A stretch of DNA of 64,000 bases from Caulobacter radicis (GTDB taxonomy: Bacteria; Pseudomonadota; Alphaproteobacteria; Caulobacterales; Caulobacteraceae): assembly GCF_003094615.1 (NCBI RefSeq), contig NZ_QDKO01000030.1, positions 92,541 to 156,540 on the forward strand, read 5' to 3'. The translations under genes and the position numbers were made by a program. The notes below the pieces were generated by a model, which saw nothing but the letters and a program-made list of their open reading frames with translations, was not told the DNA's origin and made no database searches. Shown piece by piece: positions 32,902 through 40,169 of this stretch. Each line of letters opens with the position of its first letter. Positions within the stretch are counted from its first letter, which is position 1.

Positions 32902-33855
32902 TCAAGCAGGGGTTGATCGGATGGTTTCGATCCGATCCCAGAGCACCGCGGCGGCGTCGATGCCGCTGAACCGCTTGAGCTGCTGGGCCCCGGTGGGCGA
33001 GGTGACGTTGATCTCGGTCAGGTAGTCGCCGATCACGTCGATGCCGACGAACAGCAGGCCGCGCTTCTTCAGTTCAGGGCCGATGATGGCGCACAGTTCC
33101 TTGTCGCGAGCGGTCAGCTCGACGGCCTCGGCGCGGCCGCCGACGCGCAGGTTCGAGCGCACCTGGCCGGCGGCCGGCACGCGGTTGATCGCGCCGACCG
33201 GCTCGCCGTCGACCAGCAGGACGCGCTTGTCGCCTTTGCTGACGGCCGGGACGAACTTCTGGGCGATGACCTGCTCGCGGCCGATCATCGCGTGCAGTTC
33301 TAGGAGGGCGTCGAGATTGGGATCGTCCGCCAGCAGACGAGCCACGCCCGAGCCGCCGCCGCCGTAGAGGGGCTTGAGCACGATGTCGCCGTGACGGGCG
33401 CGGAAGTCGTAGATCGCCTCGTGGTCCGACGTGATCAGGGTCGGCGGCTGCACGCCCGGGAAATCGGTGACGAACAGCTTCTCGGGGGCGTTGCGCACCT
33501 CGGCCGGGTTGTTCACCACGAGCGTGTGCGGATGCACCTTCTCCAGGAAGTGCGTGGCGGTGATGTAGGCCATGTCGAACGGCGGATCCTGGCGCATCAG
33601 CACCACGTCGACGTCGTCCTTCATGTCGAGCAGCACGGTCTCGCCGAGCTTGGCGTGGGCGCCCTTCTCGGCGAACACGTCCAGCGGCTGGGCGCGGGCG
33701 AAGACGCGGCCGTCCTCCAGCGACAGCTTGTCGGGCGTGTAGAACCACAGCTTGTGACCGCGGATCTTGGCTTCCATCATCATCAGGAAGGTGGTGTCGG
33801 TGTCGATGTTGATCCCCAGGACGGGATCCATCTGGACGGCGACTCTCAGCGACAT
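32902..33855 (-). CDS. gshB: glutathione synthetase GshB
   Basis: 317 residues, the family's length. The start V-A-V-Q-M-D-P-V-L-G-I-N-I-D-T-D-T-T-F is diagnostic. ATP-grasp elements are D-I-V-L-K-P-L-Y-G-G-G-G-S-G-V, V-I-A-Q-K-F-V-P and T-E-I-N-V-T-S-P-T-G. It joins gamma-glutamylcysteine and glycine with ATP. ATG at 33855. A GACTC (GANTC) site, the recognition sequence of the Caulobacter methylase CcrM, lies just upstream of the start. Confidence 0.95.
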   Translation of the reverse strand: MSLRVAVQMDPVLGINIDTDTTFLMMMEAKIRGHKLWFYTPDKLSLEDGRVFARAQPLDVFAEKGAHAKLGETVLLDMKDDVDVVLMRQDPPFDMAYITATHFLEKVHPHTLVVNNPAEVRNAPEKLFVTDFPGVQPPTLITSDHEAIYDFRARHGDIVLKPLYGGGGSGVARLLADDPNLDALLELHAMIGREQVIAQKFVPAVSKGDKRVLLVDGEPVGAINRVPAAGQVRSNLRVGGRAEAVELTARDKELCAIIGPELKKRGLLFVGIDVIGDYLTEINVTSPTGAQQLKRFSGIDAAAVLWDRIETIRSTPA

Positions 33856-33982
33856 GACGACTCCGGGGCTTTCTGGACGCCGCACAGGTACACGGTTCCG
33901 CGGCGCTGGTGTCTAGTTAAGTCGAAGCGGGGCGATTGCGAGGGGCGATCGCTGAATCCCTTTCCCGCAGGGGGAGAGGGTG

Positions 33983-34798
33983 TCAGTTCAGCCTCAATCT
34001 CACCCGCTCCCGGGCCGCCCGCGCGGCGATGGTCGCGCCGCCGTCCAGCGTCTGGGCGCGCGACAGCGCCTGCAGCGCCCCGGCCAGGGCGCCCTGGCCC
34101 TCGCGGGCGGCGGCGACGTCGAGCCAGGGGTGGTGGTCGGTGGGGTCGAGCAGGGCGCGGCGCAGGGCCGAGCGCTCGGCGCGGGCCCAGTCGCGCGACT
34201 GCTGGGCGCGGGCGAAGATGTTGTTCTGTAGGCGGATCAAGACGGCGCGGTCCGAGATCGGGGCCATCAGCTGGTCCAGGCGTGCGGCGACATCGGGCAT
34301 CAGGCCGGTGCGCAGGGCCCGGCGCGACAGCTCGGACGGCAGCACCACCCGCCCCTCGCTGAACGGGTCGAGGGCCAGCGGCCCCTCGTCGGTCTCGATG
34401 CGCAGCAGGAAGTGTCCGGGGAAGTCGACGCCGTTGACGTCCAGCCCCACCTCGCGGGCGGCGTGGATGTAGAACACCCCCAACGCCACCGGCAGGCCCT
34501 TGCGGCGTTCGGCGATGGCGATGACGTCGGCGTTGTCGGGGTGGTCGTAGGTCAAAAGGTCGCCGGTCAGGCGCAGGTCGCCGGCCATGGCCTCGGCGAT
34601 GGCTTCCTCGGGAGACTCGCTCTGCATGCGGGACTTCAGCCGCTCGACCGCCGAGCGGGCCAGATCCAGGGCCGGCTGCTCGTCGCGGTCGGGGTCGTCG
34701 TGCGCGGCGCAGGCCAGGGCCGCCTCGAACAGCGGGAAGGCCTCGTCGTCGAGTTCGCCGGCGCGGGTCAGGATGGCTTCGGCCTCGTCGCGGGTCAT
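33983..34798 (-). CDS. sirB1: SirB1-family transglutaminase-like/TPR protein
   Basis: 271 residues. The central segment R-K-G-L-P-V-A-L-G-V-F-Y-I-H-A-A, D-V-N-G-V-D-F-P-G-H-F-L-L-R, and L-D-P-F-S-E-G match SirB1 transglutaminase-like folds. The catalytic Cys common in true transglutaminases is not evident, as in most SirB1 proteins. The C-terminal part forms TPR-like helices. Function unknown. It overlaps yraN by 4 bp in a three-gene coupled run (rsmI-yraN-sirB1). Confidence 0.82.
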   Translation of the reverse strand: MTRDEAEAILTRAGELDDEAFPLFEAALACAAHDDPDRDEQPALDLARSAVERLKSRMQSESPEEAIAEAMAGDLRLTGDLLTYDHPDNADVIAIAERRKGLPVALGVFYIHAAREVGLDVNGVDFPGHFLLRIETDEGPLALDPFSEGRVVLPSELSRRALRTGLMPDVAARLDQLMAPISDRAVLIRLQNNIFARAQQSRDWARAERSALRRALLDPTDHHPWLDVAAAREGQGALAGALQALSRAQTLDGGATIAARAARERVRLRLN

Positions 34799-35199
34799 GC
34801 CCAGGCCCTCCCGTCGTCGGGCCAGGCGTCGGCCACGTGGCGGGGCGGCCGGCCGGGGGTCATGGCCAAGAGGTCCAGGCGCACGGCCATGCCCTTGAGG
34901 CCGGCGCGCGAAGCCGCGGCCAGCGCGCCCGCGCGGCGCAGGCGCATCCGTTGTTCGAAGCTCACCGCCTCCAGCGCCGCCTCCAGGCTCGTCCGACTCT
35001 TGACCTCGACAACGATCAAGACGCGTCCGCGTTGCGCCAGGATGTCGATCTCGCCCGCCCGGGTCGCCAGGCGGAAGCCCAGGATGCGGTAGCCCTTCAG
35101 CATCAGCCAGGCCGCGGCCCAGGCCTCGGCGCGGCGGCCCGAGCGCCGCGCGGCCGCGCCGCGGACCTTGCGGACCTCGCGCAGCGGCGGGGCCGTCAT
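34795..35199 (-). CDS. yraN: YraN/UPF0102 family nuclease-like protein
   Basis: 134 residues. Core: G-R-R-A-E-A-W-A-A-A-W-L, G-Y-R-I-L-G-F-R-L-A-T-R-A-G-E-I-D-I-L-A, V-V-E-V-K-S-R-T-S. The E-I-D...E-V-K pattern is that of restriction-endonuclease-like folds. The cellular role is not established; the family is near universal next to rsmI. Start overlaps the rsmI stop by 4 bp. The C-terminus is shared with the sirB1 start. Confidence 0.9.
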   Translation of the reverse strand: MTAPPLREVRKVRGAAARRSGRRAEAWAAAWLMLKGYRILGFRLATRAGEIDILAQRGRVLIVVEVKSRTSLEAALEAVSFEQRMRLRRAGALAAASRAGLKGMAVRLDLLAMTPGRPPRHVADAWPDDGRAWA

Positions 35200-36068
35200 C
35201 CGGCCTCCTTCAGGGCCAGGGCCTGGCGATAGAGGTCCTTGCGCGACAGGCCCAGCGCCTTGGCCACCTCCGAGGCGGCCTCGCCCAGGGGCAGGCGGGC
35301 CATGGCCTCGCGCAGGGCGGCCTCGGCGTCGTCGGCGCTGGCGGCCTTCTCTTCGCCCGGGCCCACCAGGATGACGATCTCGCCCTTGGGCGCCTCGAAG
35401 CGCGGGTCGACGGCCAGTTCGCCCAGCGGGCCGCGCACGCAGGTCTCGTAGAGCTTGGTCAGCTCACGGCACACCGCGCCCGGACGATCGGCGCCGAACA
35501 CCGCGGCCATGTCGGCCAGCGTGTCGTCCACCCGCGAGGCGCCCTCGAAGAAGATCAGGGTGGCGCGGACGTTGGCGAATTCCTCGAAGAAGGTTCTGCG
35601 GGCGCCGCTCTTGGGCGGCGGGAAGCCGGCGAACAGGAAGCGGTCGGTGGGCAGGCCGGCCAGGGTCAGGGCCGCCAGGGCCGCCGAGGCGCCGGGTATG
35701 GGGAACACCGGATGGCCGGCCGCGATGGCCTCGCGGGCCAGGCGGTAGCCGGGGTCCGACACCATCGGCGTGCCGGCGTCCGACACCAGGGCCACGCGCT
35801 CGCCGGCCTCCAGCCGTTCCAGGATGGCCGGAATGGCTCGTTCGGCCACGTGCTCGTCGTGGCGCTCCAGCCTGGTGCGGATCGAGTAGGCCGAGAGCAG
35901 CTTGCCGGTCACCCGGGTGTCCTCGGCCAGCAGCAGGTCGCAGGCGGCCAGCACGTCGAGCGCCCGCAGGGTGATGTCGCGCAGGTTCCCGATCGGCGTG
36001 GCGACCAGGTAGAGGCCGGGCGCGAGCGGGGCGTCGGACAGGACGGGCGGGGGAAGCAAACGGCTCAA
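35196..36068 (-). CDS. rsmI: 16S rRNA (cytidine-1402 2'-O) methyltransferase RsmI
   Basis: 290 residues, tetrapyrrole-methylase fold. L-Y-L-V-A-T-P-I-G-N-L-R-D-I-T at the N-terminus, C-D-L-L-L-A-E-D-T-R-V-T, R-V-A-L-V-S-D-A-G-T-P-M-V-S-D-P-G-Y, and F-P-I-P-G-A-S-A are the defining blocks. It modifies C1402 in the decoding centre. The C-terminal region (S-E-V-A-K-A-L-G-L-S-R-K-D-L-Y-R-Q-A-L) is also normal. First gene of a translationally coupled rsmI-yraN-sirB1 unit. Confidence 0.94.
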   Translation of the reverse strand: MSRLLPPPVLSDAPLAPGLYLVATPIGNLRDITLRALDVLAACDLLLAEDTRVTGKLLSAYSIRTRLERHDEHVAERAIPAILERLEAGERVALVSDAGTPMVSDPGYRLAREAIAAGHPVFPIPGASAALAALTLAGLPTDRFLFAGFPPPKSGARRTFFEEFANVRATLIFFEGASRVDDTLADMAAVFGADRPGAVCRELTKLYETCVRGPLGELAVDPRFEAPKGEIVILVGPGEEKAASADDAEAALREAMARLPLGEAASEVAKALGLSRKDLYRQALALKEAG

Positions 36069-36123
36069 GCGGCGGTACTTTCCGTTGAGTGGGTCGGGCC
36101 AGGGCCCGTGAAGCGAGACGTTA

Positions 36124-37275
36124 TCAGGTCGCGAGCACGCCTGTCAGCCGGTCGAGGAGCAATCGGCCTTGGCGCGTGGCGCGCAACCTCGCCGGGTCAT
36201 CGACCAGAAGTCCCGCCTCGACCAGCGATTTCACCTTGGGCGTGTCTGGCGACAGGTCCAGAGCGGCCATCTCGGCGAAGGCGACGCCGTCGTCGATGCG
36301 CAGGCCCAGCAGCAGGCGCTCCTCGGCGGCCTCGACGGGGGTGAGGTCCTCGCGCTCGAAGCCGGTTCCGTCGGCGGCGACGGCGGCGATATAGTCGGCG
36401 ATCCTGGCCCGGGCGGTGGTGGCGACCTTGCCGCCGATTGGGCCAGAGGCCAGCGTCAGGCGGCCGTGGGCGCCGGGACCGACGCCCACATAGTCGACGC
36501 CCCGCCAGTAGACGAGGTTGTGGCGCGAGCGGGCGGCCGCGCCCCGGGCGTGGTTCGACACCTCGTAGGCGTCGAAGCCGGCGGCTTCCAGCACCTCCTG
36601 CGTGGTCTCGAACAGCTGGGCGGCCAGGTCCTCGTCGGGCGGGACGATCTTGCCGCGACCGACGGCGCGGTCGAAGGCGGTGCCGGCCTCGATGGTCAGC
36701 TGGTAGGGCGAGACGTGCTCGGGGCCATAGGCCAGCATTTCCGCCAGTTCCTCGCGCCAGGCCGCGTCGGTCTGGCCGGGGCGGGCGTAGATCAGATCAA
36801 CCGAGAGGCGCGGGAAGAGGCGCGCGGCCGTGGTGATGGCGCGGCGGGCCGAGCCGGCGTCGTGGTTGCGGCCCAGCATCTTCAGCGAGGCGTCGTCCAG
36901 CGCCTGGACCCCCAGCGACAGCCGCGCCACGCCGGCCTGCGCCAGCGCCTCGAAGCGGCCGGCCTCGGCGTCGGTGGGATTGGCCTCGAGGCTGATCTCC
37001 AGATCGCCCTCCGGCGTCCACAGGGCCCTGGCCGTCTCGATGACGCGGGCGACGGCCTCAGGATCCATCAGCGAGGGCGTGCCGCCGCCGAAGAAGATCG
37101 ACGAAAGGCGGCGCGGTCCGGTCATGGCCCGCTGGGCGGTCATGTCGGCGATTATGGCGTCGGCCAGCGCCGCCTGCTCGTCGGTCCGGCCCCGGTCGCG
37201 CACGACGTTGAAGTCGCAATAGGGGCAGATGCGGGCGCAGTAGGGCCAGTGGATGTAGAGGCCGAGGGGCGTCAT
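36124..37275 (-). CDS. hemW: HemW (radical SAM heme chaperone, formerly coproporphyrinogen oxidase-like)
   Basis: 383 residues. The radical SAM cluster is H-W-P-Y-C-A-R-I-C-P-Y-C-D-F-N with Cys13, Cys17 and Cys20. Next come F-F-G-G-G-T-P-S-L and the S-L-E-A-N-P-T segment. The fourth cysteine (C-x-x-x-C-x-x-C-x-C) that marks true HemN is replaced by Phe, so HemW is the better name. It binds heme and delivers it to respiratory enzymes. Start taken at ATG 37275. The frame runs upstream only by reading through a REP-like element. Confidence 0.9.
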   Translation of the reverse strand: MTPLGLYIHWPYCARICPYCDFNVVRDRGRTDEQAALADAIIADMTAQRAMTGPRRLSSIFFGGGTPSLMDPEAVARVIETARALWTPEGDLEISLEANPTDAEAGRFEALAQAGVARLSLGVQALDDASLKMLGRNHDAGSARRAITTAARLFPRLSVDLIYARPGQTDAAWREELAEMLAYGPEHVSPYQLTIEAGTAFDRAVGRGKIVPPDEDLAAQLFETTQEVLEAAGFDAYEVSNHARGAAARSRHNLVYWRGVDYVGVGPGAHGRLTLASGPIGGKVATTARARIADYIAAVAADGTGFEREDLTPVEAAEERLLLGLRIDDGVAFAEMAALDLSPDTPKVKSLVEAGLLVDDPARLRATRQGRLLLDRLTGVLAT

Positions 37276-37302
37276 GCGGCGGCCTCGGAGGCGCCGAAAT
37301 CC

Positions 37303-37420
37303 CCGCCCTTCGACGGGCTCAGGGTGAGGATTTCTACTGCGACGCCTGAAATAGCCCTCATCCTGAGCTTGTCCCCCGGGTCCGACCAACGGTCGGCCCG
37401 AGGATAAACTCCGGACGAGG
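37303..37420. repeat. REP-like inverted repeat with an interrupted arm
   Basis: Left arm CCCTTCGACGGGCTCAGGGTGAGG (from 37304) and right arm CCTCATCCTGAGCTTGTC (37356-37373) match the element at 16119-16204. There, GTC is followed directly by GAAGGACGAGG. Here about 39 bases (37374-37412) containing a separate palindrome, GTCCGACC-aac-GGTCGG, replace GAA before the final GGACGAGG resumes. Confidence 0.75.
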
Positions 37421-37443
37421 GCGGGCCCGCAGCCTGCGCGTGG

Positions 37444-38049
37444 TCACTCAAACAGCGCCGCCTTCAGCTTCTCGAAGGCCACGGCGCGGTGGCTCATGGC
37501 GTCCTTCTGGTGCGGCTCCATCTCGCCGAAGGTCTGGTCGTAGCCGTTGGGCACGAAGATCGGGTCGTAGCCGAAGCCCTTGTCGCCGCGCGGCGGGAAC
37601 ACCAGGGTCCCGTGCACCTCGCCCTGCACCACCACGGCCGGGCCGCCGTTCGGCCAGGCGACGGCGAGCGCGCAGGTGAACCAGGCGCTCATGTCTTCCG
37701 AGCCCGTCTCCTCGATGCGCTCGGCCACCTTGTCCATGGCCATGGCGAAGTCCTTGCCCGGGCCAGCCCAGCGGGCCGAATAGATGCCCGGCGCGCCGTC
37801 CAGCGCGGCGACCGACATGCCGGAGTCGTCGGCCAGGGAAACCTCGCCCGACAGGTCGGCGGCGTGGCGGGCCTTCAGCAGGGCGTTGCCGACGAAGGTC
37901 GTCTCGGTCTCGTCCGGCTCGGGCAGGCCAAGCGCGCCGGCGGCCAGAACTTCGAAGCGGCCGTCGAGCAGGGCGGCCAGCTCCTTGGCCTTGCCCGGAT
38001 TGTGGGTGGCGGCGACGATCTTCTGGCCGTTGATCAGTTTCAGGGTCAT
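37444..38049 (-). CDS. rdgB: RdgB/HAM1 non-canonical purine NTP pyrophosphatase
   Basis: 201 residues. I-V-A-A-T-H-N-P-G-K-A-K-E-L, T-F-V-G-N-A-L-L-K-A-R, L-A-D-D-S-G-M-S-V, P-G-I-Y-S-A-R-W-A-G, G-F-G-Y-D-P-I-F-V and S-H-R-A are all in place. It removes dITP, dXTP and ITP from the nucleotide pool. In many alphaproteobacteria rdgB follows rph directly; here about 4 kb separates them. Confidence 0.95.
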   Translation of the reverse strand: MTLKLINGQKIVAATHNPGKAKELAALLDGRFEVLAAGALGLPEPDETETTFVGNALLKARHAADLSGEVSLADDSGMSVAALDGAPGIYSARWAGPGKDFAMAMDKVAERIEETGSEDMSAWFTCALAVAWPNGGPAVVVQGEVHGTLVFPPRGDKGFGYDPIFVPNGYDQTFGEMEPHQKDAMSHRAVAFEKLKAALFE

Positions 38050-38135
38050 CGCACACTCCTCGGACGGAAACCGAGCGTGTTTAGACCCCCGAGAGGCCCG
38101 CGCCGCAAGGCCGGATCATTGCGAAAGTTTAATAT

Positions 38136-38151
38136 CGTTTATCGATAAGCG
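38136..38151. promoter_or_regulatory. 16-bp palindrome CGTTTATCGATAAGCG (candidate operator)
   Basis: An almost perfect palindrome centred on TTATCGATAA in an AT-rich island between divergent rdgB and the DUF2975/XRE block. The XRE-type regulator at 38961 is a candidate binder, but nothing in the sequence proves it. Confidence 0.45.
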
Positions 38152-38242
38152 ACATTGTCCGATGGCCAAGGACCGGCGATCCTGGCGACATCGAGGAAGG
38201 CCCAGCGCCGGCCGTCGATCCGCCCCTGTCCGGAACCGCAAG

Positions 38243-38359
38243 ATGACGCTGCCCCGCCTGTTCAGCCTCCTGGAATCCTCGGCCGTCCGTCTGGCGACCC
38301 TGGTGCTGATCGCGGGCCTGCCGATCTCGGCCGTGACGTTCCTGGCCCACACGCTCTAG
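38243..38359 (+). CDS. 38-residue membrane peptide (hypothetical)
   Basis: A single hydrophobic helix (V-R-L-A-T-L-V-L-I-A-G-L-P-I-S-A-V-T-F-L-A) with a short amphipathic N-terminus. The preceding GGAA is a weak ribosome site. An in-frame ATG at 38162 would add 27 basic residues. It precedes the DUF2975 membrane protein by 57 bp and may be co-transcribed. No family recognised. Confidence 0.4.
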   Translation: MTLPRLFSLLESSAVRLATLVLIAGLPISAVTFLAHTL

Positions 38360-38416
38360 ACTTCAATCCCGCGATCGCCTGGGGAGGCGAGTCGCTGTTG
38401 GCGGGGACACAAGCCC

Positions 38417-38947
38417 ATGCGCGCCTTGGGGCCAGGCTCGGTATCGAGCTTCCTGAAGATCATTCTCGACGTCAGCTACTACGCGCTTTGGGTCTGGGTC
38501 AGTTTCCTGGCCCTAGTGACGGTGCTGGTGCTTCTGCTCAGCTTCAATCCCGACCTGCTGGCCTCGATGCTGCCGGGCGAGGCGGCCGAAATCCTGCGCA
38601 AGTACGGGGCCGGGGCGGCCGTGGCCCTGGGGGGCTGGGCGCTGATGTCGGGCGGCTGGATGGCCATTGTCGAGCGCCTGCGCAAGATCTTCGCCACGAT
38701 GATCCTGGGCGACCCGTTCCATCCCGACAACGTGCGCCGGCTGCGGGTCATGGGTATCGTGCTGGCCGCTTTGGAGATCGGCCGCTACGTGCTGTCGGCC
38801 CTGACTCGCATCCTGGTGCCCAGCGACAAGTCGCCCGAGGGATCCTTCACCCTGACTGCCTGGTTCTCGGTCCTGGTCGTCTTCGTCCTGGCCGAGGTCT
38901 TCCGCGAGGGCGCCCGCCTTCGCCGCGAAGCCGAACTGACCATCTGA
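38417..38947 (+). CDS. DUF2975 membrane protein
   Basis: 176 residues with four membrane helices (about 12-45, 65-85, 107-130, 145-165). The segment D-P-F-H-P-D-N-V-R-R-L-R-V-M-G, between helices 2 and 3, is the DUF2975 signature. Members are nearly always followed, as here 13 bp later, by a small XRE-type YozG-like protein, suggesting a linked pair. Function unknown. Confidence 0.8.
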   Translation: MRALGPGSVSSFLKIILDVSYYALWVWVSFLALVTVLVLLLSFNPDLLASMLPGEAAEILRKYGAGAAVALGGWALMSGGWMAIVERLRKIFATMILGDPFHPDNVRRLRVMGIVLAALEIGRYVLSALTRILVPSDKSPEGSFTLTAWFSVLVVFVLAEVFREGARLRREAELTI

Positions 38948-38960
38948 TCGCGAGCGTCGC

Positions 38961-39206
38961 ATGTCCATCCGCGTAAATCTCGACCGCGTGCTGCTGGAAC
39001 GCCGCATGTCGCTGACCGAACTCTCCGACCGTGTCGGCGTGACGCTGGCCAACCTGTCGATCCTGAAGACCGGCAAGGCGCGGGCCATCCGCTTCTCGAC
39101 GCTGGACGCCCTGTGTCGCGAACTGGGCTGCCAGCCGGGCGACCTGATGACCTTCGAGCATGGCCCCGGCGACGGCGGCGAAGACGGCGAAGGCGACGGG
39201 GGCTGA
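38961..39206 (+). CDS. YozG-like XRE-family regulator
   Basis: 81 residues: helix-turn-helix with L-D-R-V-L-L-E-R-R-M-S-L-T-E-L-S-D-R-V-G-V-T-L-A-N-L-S-I-L-K-T-G-K-A-R-A-I-R-F-S-T-L, then C-Q-P-G-D-L. The glycine/aspartate-rich tail (G-P-G-D-G-G-E-D-G-E-G-D-G-G) is longer than usual and probably disordered. Partner of the upstream DUF2975 gene. May bind the palindrome at 38136. Confidence 0.82.
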   Translation: MSIRVNLDRVLLERRMSLTELSDRVGVTLANLSILKTGKARAIRFSTLDALCRELGCQPGDLMTFEHGPGDGGEDGEGDGG

Positions 39207-39249
39207 CGCCAGGCTTGCGAAGCCGGCGGGCGGGCCACACCTGTGGCTC

Positions 39250-39678
39250 ATGCAAATCGTCTGTTCATCCTGCGGGGCGGCCAATCGCCTGCCCGAAGAC
39301 CGCGACCCCGCCGCGGCCAGGTGCGGCCGCTGCAAGAGCGCCGTCTTCACCGGCCTGCCGATCGAGGTCGACGCCGCCGGGCTCGACCGTCACCGCCGCC
39401 TGACGCAGGGCGCGGCCGTGCTGCTCGACGTTTGGGCCCCGTGGTGCGGACCCTGCCGGGCCATGGCCCCCAACTACGCCGCCGCGGCCGGCAAGCTGGA
39501 GCCGGGCGTGCGCCTGTTGAAACTGAACTCCGAAGCCCACCCGGCGCCGGCCTCGGCCCTGGGCGTCAGCGGCATTCCGGCCCTGATCCTGTTTCGCGAC
39601 AACGCGGTGGTCGCCCGCTCGGCCGGCCTGATGAGCGCGCCGCAGATCGTGGACTGGACGCGTCGGGCGCTGGGTTGA
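39250..39678 (+). CDS. trxC: thioredoxin 2 (TrxC)
   Basis: 142 residues. The N-terminal zinc ribbon has C5-x-x-C8 and C25-x-x-C28. The thioredoxin fold has the active site W-C66-G-P-C69 and a cis-Pro segment S-G-I-P-A. TrxC reduces disulfides and is linked to oxidative stress. The start at ATG 39250 gives the expected M-x-I-V-C-x-x-C opening. A short C-rich/G-rich half-repeat follows the stop (near 39683-39705). Confidence 0.92.
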   Translation: MQIVCSSCGAANRLPEDRDPAAARCGRCKSAVFTGLPIEVDAAGLDRHRRLTQGAAVLLDVWAPWCGPCRAMAPNYAAAAGKLEPGVRLLKLNSEAHPAPASALGVSGIPALILFRDNAVVARSAGLMSAPQIVDWTRRALG

Positions 39679-39730
39679 GTTTCCCCTCCCCCATCAAGGG
39701 GGAAGGCAGCATTTCGAGGGAGGGTCCAAG

Positions 39731-40078
39731 ATGATCGAACGTATCGGCAAGGCGGCGCGGTGGAGCGACGCGGTCGCCTTCAATGGCGTGGTCTACCTGT
39801 CGGGCCACGTGGCCGAGGAGACCCGCGGCCAGTCGGTGCTGGAGCAGACCAGGGAAGTGCTGGCCCAGATCGACGACACCCTGGCGCAGGCCGGGTCGAG
39901 CAAGGACAAGTTGCTCAGCGTGACCATCTACCTGGCCGACATGGCCGGCTTCGACGAGATGAACCAGGCCTGGGACGCCTGGGTGGACAGCGACAACCCG
40001 CCGGCGCGGGCGACGGTGGAGGCGCGGCTGGCGCGGCCGACCATGGCGGTCGAGATGACGGCGATCGCCGCGCGCTAG
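39731..40078 (+). CDS. RidA/YjgF-family protein
   Basis: 115 residues. W-S-D-A-V-A-F-N-G-V-V-Y-L-S-G-H-V-A, Q-T-R-E-V-L-A-Q-I-D-D-T-L-A-Q-A-G-S-S-K-D-K-L-L-S-V-T-I-Y-L-A-D, and P-A-R-A-T-V-E-A-R-L are family blocks. The arginine of the R-A-T-V site that contacts enamine/imine intermediates is present. The residue usually found near the C-terminal end (E-I-E/E-M-T) is retained as V-E-M-T-A-I. Probably deaminates reactive imines or acts on a related ketone. Standalone gene. Confidence 0.85.
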   Translation: MIERIGKAARWSDAVAFNGVVYLSGHVAEETRGQSVLEQTREVLAQIDDTLAQAGSSKDKLLSVTIYLADMAGFDEMNQAWDAWVDSDNPPARATVEARLARPTMAVEMTAIAAR

Positions 40079-40169
40079 GGGCGGCCTCGATCACCCCTGG
40101 CGCGAGGGCTCGACCTTCGCAACCGAACGGCTAAGGTCCGGCGCGCGAGGGGCGTGGGGAGAAGTCGGC

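Noticed and set aside
37276..37389. In-frame N-terminal extension of HemW
   Set aside because: It is a translation of the REP-like element (P-H-P-E-P-V-E-G). The family start is the M-T-P-L at 37275.
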